DNA from: Phaeosaccion multiseriatum | Taxonomy: Eukaryota; Ochrophyta, other classes | Direction: 5' to 3' | Length of the DNA: 64,000 nt | NCBI GenBank assembly: GCA_965112735.1 | Contig: OZ218956.1 | Location: forward strand, 310,001-374,000 | In this document: piece by piece, positions 37,663 through 46,496 of the stretch | Numbering within the stretch: the stretch's first letter is position 1 | Layout of the letters: every line of letters begins with the position of its first letter | Program-made: the position numbers and the translations under genes | Notes under the pieces: model-generated | What the model saw: the letters and a program-made list of their open reading frames with translations, nothing else | What the model was told of the DNA's origin: nothing | The model's database searches: none

Positions 37663-38637
37663 ATGGACTACGCAAACGATGAAATGGACACGGCAATCTT
37701 GGAAAGGGCAGGAAACGAGGCGTTGTTCCGAGCTTTGCAGGCGAATTGGGACAAGTTGACGACCACATACCGAGAGCGGCAGCAGCAATGGGAGCACGGC
37801 GAGGAAACCCCCAACTCTGGTAGCACGTTGGCGCTTATGGGGGCGACCTCAACCAACATGGGCATGGTGTTGTATGGGGAGGGCGGGCGGGGAGGTAAGC
37901 TGCAGCAGGCCAAGACAAAACTCACCACCAGCCTGCGGATTTATACGTTTGTGTACGGCGATGATCATCCTTTCGTGGCTAGCGCACTCACGGACATTGG
38001 GAGAGTGCTATGCGACGAGGGAAAGCTGGAGGAGGCGCTATCTCATTTGACGAAAGCGCTGCGGATACAGCAAGAGGCGTATGGCGAGGAGCACAGCCAT
38101 GTCGCCTTTACCCTGACCGACATTGGGATTGTGCTGCGGAGGCAGGGCAAGAAGAAGGAGGCCATGGAGAGCTTCGATAAAGCCTGCACGATCCTAAAGC
38201 TGGTGTACGGCAAGACCCATCCAAACGTGGCCATGACTAACCTGCGCAGGGTGGCGGAAGAGGAGGCCTTGGCCGCAGCAGAGGCGGCGGAAGATGCAGC
38301 AGCAAAGGCAAGGTGGGAGAGGCGTCTGTGGTGGAATGCGCACATGCCCGCGCGTGGGGTAGGGGGGAAATGGCCTCATGCTCAGACACCTCCAGTGCTG
38401 TTGGGGACCCGTTTTGGCGGGGGCTGGTCCGACGATCTCTTCACCATCATCAACAGGACCGAAGGAGCCGTGGAGCCTGACCGCTCGCGTCGGGTCCGGT
38501 GCGCGAAAAGGAAAGTATGGATTTGTGGATTCCTTGAGCTTTTGGAGTCGACACTATCCTGCCCTCGAAGCCGCGAAGCATCGGACTTGGGTGGCGCCGA
38601 CTGCGACACTCGGGGCAGCCTCTGTGGCGGCGCGTAG
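37663..38637 (+). CDS. TPR protein, kinesin-light-chain-like repeats (copy 1)
   Basis: Single exon, 324 residues. The middle carries tetratricopeptide repeats of the 42-residue kinesin-light-chain type: HPFVASALTDIGRVLCDEG, KLEEALSHLTKALRIQQEAY, HSHVAFTLTDIGIVLRRQG, then KKEAMESFDKACTILKLVYG and HPNVAMTNLRRVAEEEA. These form protein-binding helical pairs. An Ala/Glu-rich helix follows, then a C-terminal region (WERRLWWNAHMP; GTRFGGGWSDDLFTIINRTE) of no known family. No targeting signal. The gene has a close paralogue at 40684. The chosen ATG (MDYANDEMDT) aligns with the paralogue's start (MDNASDEMDT). Confidence 0.85.
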   Translation: MDYANDEMDTAILERAGNEALFRALQANWDKLTTTYRERQQQWEHGEETPNSGSTLALMGATSTNMGMVLYGEGGRGGKLQQAKTKLTTSLRIYTFVYGDDHPFVASALTDIGRVLCDEGKLEEALSHLTKALRIQQEAYGEEHSHVAFTLTDIGIVLRRQGKKKEAMESFDKACTILKLVYGKTHPNVAMTNLRRVAEEEALAAAEAAEDAAAKARWERRLWWNAHMPARGVGGKWPHAQTPPVLLGTRFGGGWSDDLFTIINRTEGAVEPDRSRRVRCAKRKVWICGFLELLESTLSCPRSREASDLGGADCDTRGSLCGGA

Positions 38638-38812
38638 GGGAGAGACGATGGAGACAGAGGCATTGCTTGCCTAAGGGCTAAGGGCTCGCTCACTACTCTA
38701 CTTAAGGGCTTGCTCACTATCCTACTATAAAATTGGGCAAAGCCTGGTGTGCCTCCACTTCGGTGGCAGGGAGGAACAAGAATAGAGCGAAGGAAAACAC
38801 TTTCCTCACTCA

Positions 38813-40176
38813 GCTTGTTGGAGAGGAGGGGGAGGCTTCTCCTCCTCCCATGAGCAAGAGTAGCAACCAGAGTCCTCCCCTCAGTCCCGAGGGAGGACGA
38901 GACCAAGTACAGCAGCAGGAGCAGCCAGCCACAGGCGAGACGGAGGAGGGTGGAGGGGGGCAGGAGGCCGAGTCCCTTCAACCCGCGGTCAGCGGAGCAG
39001 TTGGTGATTCAACAGCACCAGGACCAGAAGCGGTAGCAGCAGAGGGAGGGAGCATAGCCCGGAGCCTCCGCTCGGAGTGACTGCAGCAGCGCACAGCCTT
39101 CCTGATATCCCGTTTGGGGCTTGTGACAGAGGCGGTCGAGAGAGTGTCACAGCTCTTCAAGAAGAAGCAAGACTTGGAGGCACAGTTGGCGCAGGCGGAG
39201 ACCCAACACGCGCAGCAGCAGAACCCAACGGCGGGGGCTGGGGTGGCGGCGTCGATGCTCGCGCTGGCCGTGCGCAAGATTGACTCTCTTATAGCGCGAG
39301 CCCCCAAGGCTCAGCGGGCGAGGGCAGAGGAGGAGGAAGCGCGTGCCAGCGGCGGCAGCGAGGGGGGGGCGCAGAGCGACGACGAGGGCGTTGAAGAGGA
39401 GGGGGAGGCGGAGGGGGAGAGCAAGACGGCGAGCAGCAGCGGGCCTCTGATGCCTTCCTTGGTGCCCTTGCCGGAGCTCCGCTCCTCGTCGCCGCCCACG
39501 TCCTCGGGTCCGGGCTCGCTGGTGCCCAGGGACGTGGCGGCCGTGTCTGTGTGGGACACCATCGATGTGAGCGACTTTGAGTTGAGTGGGGATGAGATCA
39601 GTGCCACTTCGAGCCAAGGTCAAGGCAGCACGGAGTCCGTGACGAGCCTCAGCGGACAAGCCAAGGTGGACTGGGAGCGGGCACAGAGGTGGAGCTTTCA
39701 GAGCGCCGAGGACCAGGTACGGTGGCGAATCTATGTGCCTCCATCCGGCTGAGGCTACACGTCGATATGCCTCCATCCATCCATGTATGCAGCCCGAGGG
39801 TGTACGTCCACCTGTATGTCTCTATCCATCCTTCCAACCATACTTTGTGTCTATATTTTCCCACCATCCATACGTATATGCATACATACATCTAAACCCC
39901 TCCTCGTCGCCTCGTTGTCCTTCGCCCCCTCCTGTCCCACCCCTCGCCCGTCCTCTCCTGCTTGTCATGCGAACCCCTCTTTGCCCGCCCCCCCCCTCCA
40001 CTTCCACCCCACGCTTCTGCCCCCAGTGCCTGGAGCTACAACTGGCGTGTGTGAACCCGCTCGTGCTGGAGCTGGCCCTGTATGACCAAGTGGCGCTGCC
40101 CGACCCTGAAGACGCCACCTCCCTGCTGCCCTTTCGACGCGACAAGTGGGCCGCCTTTGAGAAGTAGTACTTGGCA
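38813..40176 (+). pseudogene. Truncated copy of giant-gene exon 3 end, intron 3 and exon 4 start
   Basis: Near-identical to 32556-33934, including the intron, which shows DNA-level duplication, not retroposition. It lacks any start of its own. Two nonsense changes are visible: CGA to TGA at about 39078-39080 (after RSLRSE) and TGG to TAG at about 40166-40168 in the AFEKWY motif. One in-frame 15-bp difference removes a copy of the dispersed motif (VGDTA) found in the source. After 40176 the sequence jumps to material matching about 37180, so some 3.2 kb of exon 4 was lost. Confidence 0.9.
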
Positions 40177-40683
40177 TAGAGAAAAGGGGAGAGGTTGACG
40201 GCTTCTCCTCCTTCTTCCTTACTAGTAAGGCCATACTTTACTTCATCGACTCGACCCTGCCCAACGAGGCCCTGATCGATTTGAGCCTTCAAGTGCACAA
40301 CTGCGGCCAAACCGTTCATCTCATCTCCCGAGGACTCTCATGTGCAAGTTTTCAATTTCAGTTGCTTTTTTCTGAGATTAATCTTACCGACGTATTTCTT
40401 TCCTCCACTCCCTTCATTGCTTACGTGAACACTTGCAAAGCCTCGCGCTGCAATCCATAGCTGTCCAGGCTCAGGTCATGTGTAGCTGTGCAGGCTGGGG
40501 AGGAAACACTGTTGCTCACTTCAAAGAAACCAAGCTGTATGTGTTGTTGTGAAGTGAGTCTCCACCAACCCACACCTCACCAAGCGGTAAGGAAGAGAAG
40601 GAGCAGAGATCAGCAAGCCAAAGCTTCCTACGTAAACGGTGAACTTAGCACACGGAGGAGGAAGAAGAAGAAGCGGACTTAAA

Positions 40684-41667
40684 ATGGACAACGCCAGCGA
40701 CGAAATGGACACGGTAATCTGGGAAGGGGGAGGAAAGTTGCGAGCTTTGGAGGCGGAGTTGGAGAACTTAATTTCCATATACCGAGAGGGGGACCAGCAA
40801 AGGGAGCGTGGGCGCGGCGGGATTTCCCCCAACTCTGGTAGCTTGTTGGCGGAAATGGGGACGATCTCAACCGATATAGGCAGGCTGTTGTATGGGGAGG
40901 GCGGGCGGGGAGGTAAGCTGCAGGAGGCCAAGGTAAACTTCACCTTCAGCCTACGGATGCATACAAAGGTGTACGGTAAGGATCATCCCTTCGTGGCTGG
41001 CGCACTCACGGACATTGGGAGAGTGCTATGCGACGAGGGAAAGCTGGAGGAGGCGCTATCTCATTTGACGAAAGCGCTGCGGATACAGCAAGAGGCGTAT
41101 GGCGAGGAGCACAGCCATGTCGCCTTTACCCTGACCGACATTGGGATTGTGCTGCGGAGGCAGGGCAAGAAGAAGGAGGCCATGGAGAGCTTCGATAAAG
41201 CCTGCACGATCCTAAAGCTGGTGTACGGCAAGACCCATCCAAACGTGGCCATGACTAACCTGCGCAGGGTGGCGGAAGAGGAGGCCTTGGCCGCAGCAGA
41301 GGCGGCGGAAGATGCAGCAGCAAGGGCAAGGTGGGAGAGGCGTCTGTGGTGGAATGCGCACATGCCCCCGTGTGGGGAAGGGGGGAGATGGCCTCATGCT
41401 CAAGCACCTCCAGTGCTATTGGGGACCCGTTTTGGCGGGGGCTGGTCCGACGATCTCTTCACCATCATCAACAGGACCGAAGGTGCCGTGGAGCCTGACC
41501 GCTCGCGTCGGGTCCGGCGCTCTACAAGGCACTCGTGGATGAGCGGGTTCCTTGAGCTTTTGGAGTCGACACTCTCCTGCCGCCGCCCTCGAAGCCCCAA
41601 AGCATCGAACTTGCCTGCTCCTGGCGCCGACTGCGCCACTCGGGACAGCCTCTGTGGCGGCGCGTAG
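40684..41667 (+). CDS. TPR protein, kinesin-light-chain-like repeats (copy 2)
   Basis: Single exon, 327 residues, paralogue of the gene at 37663. Residues from about 105 (HPFVAGALTDIGRVLCDEG) to about 280 are almost identical to copy 1 at DNA level, whereas the first 100 residues share only scattered identities (PNSGS, LLYGEGGRGGKLQ). The C-terminal 45 residues have diverged again (STRHSWMSGFLELLESTLS). The start is the ATG at 40684. The ORF is intact and upstream sequence matches copy 1, so it is probably expressed. Confidence 0.85.
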   Translation: MDNASDEMDTVIWEGGGKLRALEAELENLISIYREGDQQRERGRGGISPNSGSLLAEMGTISTDIGRLLYGEGGRGGKLQEAKVNFTFSLRMHTKVYGKDHPFVAGALTDIGRVLCDEGKLEEALSHLTKALRIQQEAYGEEHSHVAFTLTDIGIVLRRQGKKKEAMESFDKACTILKLVYGKTHPNVAMTNLRRVAEEEALAAAEAAEDAAARARWERRLWWNAHMPPCGEGGRWPHAQAPPVLLGTRFGGGWSDDLFTIINRTEGAVEPDRSRRVRRSTRHSWMSGFLELLESTLSCRRPRSPKASNLPAPGADCATRDSLCGGA

Positions 41668-41790
41668 GGGAGAGACGATGGAGACAGAGGCATTGCTTGC
41701 CTAAGGGCTAAGGGCTCGCTCACTCTACTTTTTACGTTTGGCAAAGCGTCGCGTCGCGTCGCCACTTCGTTGGCAGGGAGGAACAAGCCA

Positions 41791-42094
41791 ACCTATTTGA
41801 GAACAGGCTTCCAATGCGGAACAAGCCTATTTGAGTAACAGGCTTCCAATGCCCTCTTCCTTCCGTCCCTGTAACTCAAATTGGCTTCTTCCTGTTATTA
41901 GTGCTTTATTTTTCATATGTGTTCTTTTTTCTTTATTTGAGTACTATGTAATAGAAAAGGAAAAAGAAAGAAGAATACTTAAGAAGAAAAAAAAAAAAAA
42001 AAAAAAAAGAAAAAAAAACTGAGCCAAAGACTCATATATATATAATATATAGAAGTATATATTTATATATTTGAGTCTCTAAAATTCAATCCAA
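41791..42094. other. AT-rich convergent intergenic region
   Basis: Between the second TPR gene and the PEX14-PUB stop codon. Contains an A-homopolymer at about 41988-42018 and TATATATA stretches at 42035-42070. It may hold 3' UTRs and poly(A) signals of both genes; no gene seen. Confidence 0.6.
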
Positions 42095-43863
42095 TCAAAC
42101 GGTCGCCGTCGGCACTTCCCACGGTTTGGCCACGGGCGGCTGCAGCCCCTCCTTGGCAGCCGACACGGCAGCAGGAGCGTTGGAGGCGAGCCTGCCGTCG
42201 TCGTCGCTGACATTGGCAATGCCCGGGGGGGACTCTCCCCTTCCCACCACGGCCATCACCTCCGCGAACGTCTCCGGGTACTTGGGCGATGAAGATGACT
42301 CCGCCGCTGTATCATCAACTGCTGCATCACCACCTGGTGCCCTCTGCTCCTGCCCTTGCTCTACTCCGCTGTCCTGCCCGCCGCCGGATGTCTGCTGCTC
42401 CTGCTCCTCCACCTCGGCGACCACTCCGGCGACGACAGCGGCGGTTGGGACATACTCGGGTGCGGCGCCTGACAAGGAGGATACAGAAGAGGACATTGAC
42501 GGTTTCGAAACCGCCTCTGCCTCTGACTGAGCCGCCTCTGCTTGAGCTGCCTCCTCTTGAGCCGCCGCGGGGGGGGGCTTACCTGCCACCATCACGTCCA
42601 GCGCCTCCATCGCTGCCTGCATCACCGCCTTGTTCTTGACCGCCTCCCCCTCCCCCCCCGCCGGGTGTAGCCACTCCCACTCGAGCGTGTTGCCCCCCTT
42701 CTCCTTGAAGCCGCACGCCGTGAGGAACGCCACGTGCGCTTCCAGGGGCGCCACCAGTGTCTTGAAGTTCTTATTCGTGGTGGTGATCTTGCGATACCTC
42801 GGTACAGTGGGGTGGTTCAGCAGGTTGGTGACAAAGAGTTTGAGCATGGGTAGTGCAGACTTGAGCTCCTTCTCCGAATTGCCCGACCACAGCTGTTGTG
42901 TGGCCTCTTGCACGGCCGCGAGCCGCTCTGCGTGTCTCACGCACACCTCTGCTTTCAACGCCTCCTCTGCTCTTTCTGCCTCTAAGGCCGCTGCCTCCTT
43001 CTCCTCTCTTTCCTTGGTCTCTTTCTGTAACGCCTTTGCCTCTGCCTCTTCCGCCGTCAGACTCTCCGGTATATCTGCTGCTGCTGACTGACCCTCTCCT
43101 GCTGCCCACCACAGACGCAAGGAGAGGGATGGACGGCAGGAAGGAGAGGGGATGGGGACACGGAGGGCGTGAAGGAGGTGCAGGAGAGGGAAGGAGCGGG
43201 AGGAGTAGCAGGGAGTGCTGACAACGGTCCACACAACGGAGCATTTCTATGGCGGGGCACAGACGACCGTTTCGTTCCGCTACGTGCCCCTTTTGCTTTT
43301 GCATAGCCCTCGCCGCAGCCCCAATCAAGCCCCAGAACCGACGTAACCGTCGTAACCGTCCCCTCCTCGCCCCCCGGACTCTCTGGGCCTCTGCCTGGCT
43401 GACCTCCCTCCTTGCTCCTTTCCTCTCCTCCTTCGCTGGCCCTCTCCTCTCCTCTTCCGCCTCCGTGGGCCATCCCGCCCGCCCTCACTGCCTCACCTCC
43501 CTCCTCGCTGCCCTTCTCCTTGCTCTTACCGTTACTATCATCAGCTGCGCCCCCCTCCACAGCCGCCACGGCCGCTCTCAGTACTGCCTCCCTCGTGCTC
43601 GCCTGCTGCTCTACTGAACCACTCACTCCTCCCGCCCCCTGCAACAGCAGCAGTTGCTTGATGGTTTCCAGGTCGGTGCGAATCTCCGCCAAGGCCACAG
43701 CTGTGCCTGTTTCTCCCGTCCCTGACGGATCGAGCCGTTCCGCAATGACCTTCATGGCGGCTACCGCTTCTCCCAAGGCGGCTGCATCTGCATGGGTTGG
43801 CTCTGCTGCCGCTTCCCGTTCTACAGGGTCCCCATCCCCCGCGTACTGCGGAGGCGCTGTAGA

Positions 43864-43898
<35 letters not shown>

Positions 43899-44935
43899 CG
43901 TCCCCTACTGCTTGGGTATCTCGCTCTCCACTGCCCCCCACTCTCGCCTGCCCGCCCTCTGATCCACCCTGCCCGACCCCGTTGGCCTCGGCCCTGTTGG
44001 CCTCGGCCCTGTTGGCCTCGGCCCTGTTGGCCTGATGCCACACGCCCACAGCGCCGAGCCCTCCCAGAGCAAGCACGCTCGGTACGGCCCACCTCCGCCA
44101 CAGGGGCACGGCCGGGGGGGGAGGAGGGGGAGGGGGTCCCATCGGCTCGGCGCCCCTCAGCTGCGTGGCATTGCTGCTGTCTCTTCCCTCACACCTGCTC
44201 AGGCACTCGCTGATTTCCTCGTGAGTGAGCGCCTGCGGTGGGAAAGAGGTTGGGGGGTGAGGCTCGGGGGTAAGTGCCGTGTCCTTAGCTTTCGCTCGGC
44301 GTCAAAAAGACTCCTCTCGTGGAACAGAGCACGTCTTTCTGTTGTGAGGACGGCAGAGGCCGGCCTCGCATACTAATACGGGGAAGAGGGGCCATGACAC
44401 ACTCCGTGACAGGGCCTCATTCATCGCAAGAGCGCATCGACCCCTAGATCCAATGCTGTAGTTGCGTCTCACCTTCTTCTCCAGAAAGGCCACTCGTTGA
44501 GACAAGGGAGACTCCTTGACCTTAGGGTGGTTTAGGAAGTTCACACCCTTGTGTGCAGCAAAGGGCAGGGAACAGGGAGGGCCAAGTGCCAAGAACAAGG
44601 CAGGGGCGTGAGGAAAAGGTAACGAGAGTGGGTGGTCACTGGCGTGCAAGCCATGGGACTATAGTGAGCGGAGAACAAGGTAGTGTGGCTGGTTAGTTGA
44701 GGGGAAGGAGGGGAGGAATTTGATGTGGGAGGAAGGGGACCAACTGAGCAAGGAACGATTCCGAGACAAAGAGGGGGCGGAGGGTGAGGTGATCATGAGG
44801 TTTTCGGGACGTGACGGGCTGGAAAGTGGGCCGCTCGTGGTGCAAGAAGCGTCCTCATGTGTGAGAAGATGAAGAGAGAGAGAGGAAAAGAAGGGGTTGG
44901 TATCCGCTTACCTGTTGGACCTGCTCCTCCCTCAT
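42095..44935 (-). CDS. PEX14: PEX14-like peroxin fused to a C-terminal PUB domain
   Basis: Exons 44935-44912, 44547-44473, 44232 to about 43300 and about 43113-42095. Exons 1-3 form the Pex14 N-terminal domain that binds the import receptor PEX5: REEQVQQGVNFLNHPKVKES, PLSQRVAFLEKKALTHEEIS. A single membrane segment follows (WRRWAVPSVLALGGLGAVGVW-like, about 44115-44050), then ANRAE repeats, a coiled coil (VALAEIRTDLETIKQLLLLQ) and low complexity. Exon 4 begins with a charged helix and has a PUB/PUG domain (LPMLKLFVTNLLNHPTVPRY, RKITTTNKNF, HVAFLTACGFKEK). PUB domains bind p97/VCP or related partners. I infer a peroxisomal-membrane docking protein able to recruit an AAA ATPase. The exon 3/4 junction is not resolved: the frame changes and no strong donor is visible. 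The alternative is two separate genes. Confidence 0.72.
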
Positions 44936-45308
44936 CTTCCGCCCAATCAAAGGCTCCCTCCCATATAAACCCCCTCTAGAGGACTCACAGTGTTTAGGGT
45001 CGAGGATATCGAGAGTCGAAGAGAGGGAAGAGAGGGGGAGCGATTATCGATCATCGAGGGCTGCGTCGCCTCCTGTGAGTATGATTCGACTCCGCGGGCC
45101 CCAGCCAACCGCCCATGGGAATCATGGGATTGTGTGTGTCCCTTGTTGGCAGCTCTCGCGCTTCCCTTTACATCCCTGTACATCTCCGAAGCTGTGAGAC
45201 TCGATATGTACAGTAGGAGGGGTGTTCTTCCAGCCATACGCGGTCACGCATGGACGCTGGGGGCGAGGAATAGCTGCGCCTGACCGAGGGTATCGGGGGG
45301 GTGACAAG
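44936..45308. promoter_or_regulatory. Divergent intergenic region (PEX14-PUB / kinesin)
   Basis: 373 bp between start codons of the two divergent genes; presumably both promoters. No specific element claimed. Confidence 0.55.
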
Positions 45309-46116
45309 ATGGGAGAAGAGGACCGTTTGATGCCGGCCGCTGAGGTTTGGGTGCGAGTGAGATGGCGTGATGGGGAGGAAGTCGCCTCATCGAAGGACGC
45401 AAAGCGCCCACCAGCAGCAGTAGCAGCAGCAGCAGCGGCGGCCGAGGTGGCAGCAGTACTGAAGATTGACTACGAGACGATGGCAATCACTGTCACGCCC
45501 CCCCCGACGGCCGCAGAAGCCGCGGCAGCAGCAGCGACGGCGACGGCAGCGGCAGTACCGCCACCTCCCCCGGGAAGAGGAAGGGGAAGTTCTCCTGTGA
45601 GGTATGGCAATAGATGGGTCGGCTTGCTACCGCTTGTGCAAGGCAGCTTTGACGTCTCTTTCTATGGGCGAGTCTTAACTTCCCACAAAAATCTGACATC
45701 TTTAGTCACTCCGTCTCTTCGATCTGTTCTTTGCATACCCGTCTCTGCCCCGCATGGCCAGGAGCCCCAAGGCAGGAGCAGGCGCGGCATCGGCAGGAGG
45801 GGCAACAGGGGCCGCCAAGCCTGCCACCTTCGTGGTGGACCAACTGGTCGACTTTGAGGAGAGCGAGGTGAGAGCAAGGGATGAAGGCAGTGAGGCCGAC
45901 AAGAAGATAAGCGGGGGAGGGGTCAGTCTGTTTCTGATGAAGCTGCCGCCGCTGCTGCTGCTGCTGCGAGGCCCGGGAGGGAGGAGCTGGGTCGGCTTCC
46001 TTCCTTCCTTCCGTGCAAAAAGAATGCGGAGAGATTAGACAGAGAGATAGAAAGAAACATGCATAGGCAGACAGGCAGACAGGCAGACAGGCAGACAGGC
46101 AGACAGGCAGACAGGC

Positions 46117-46153
<37 letters not shown>

Positions 46154-46455
46154 GGCAGACAGGCAGACAGACAGACAGGCAGACAGACTGCCAGGTGCCT
46201 CTCTTACACCCTCTCCCTCTCCCCTCTCCCCTCTCCCTTTCCCTCTCTCCTGACACCCCGGAGCAGCAAGAGGAGGGGCTTCTCTCGGACCTTGTGGAGG
46301 GGGCGGTGGCGGAGGGTGGAGCGGTGGGGGCGGTGGTGGCGGTGGGAGGGGCAAGGGCGGGCAAGAGTCACCTGCTGTGGGGCAAAGTCGCCGGAGAGGA
46401 CCAACGCTGGGGCCTGCTGCAAAGACTCATGGGGGCCTTCTTCAAGGTGGGTGTG

Positions 46456-46496
<41 letters not shown>

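Larger units (their letters stand above)
32556..38812. repeat. Segmental duplication, upstream unit
   Basis: A 6,257-bp unit running from within exon 3 of the giant gene through its 3' end and the first TPR gene. The downstream copy begins at 38813, exactly where this unit ends, so the arrangement is head-to-tail. The copy starts at the shared sequence GCTTGTTGGAGAGG (32556 and 38813). Confidence 0.9.
38813..41790. repeat. Segmental duplication, downstream unit (internally deleted)
   Basis: Contains the exon 3-4 fragment (38813-40176), a junction, then the TPR gene with its upstream leader and 3' flank. Homology to the upstream unit ends around GGCAGGGAGGAACAAG (about 38776 and 41790), close to the unit boundary. 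The offset falls from 6,257 before the internal deletion to about 3,020 after it. Confidence 0.88.

Noticed and set aside
41980-42020. Poly(A) tail of a retrocopied TPR gene
   Set aside because: The duplicated unit includes giant-gene intron 3 and intergenic sequence, so duplication was DNA-level; the A-run lies about 320 bp past the TPR stop.
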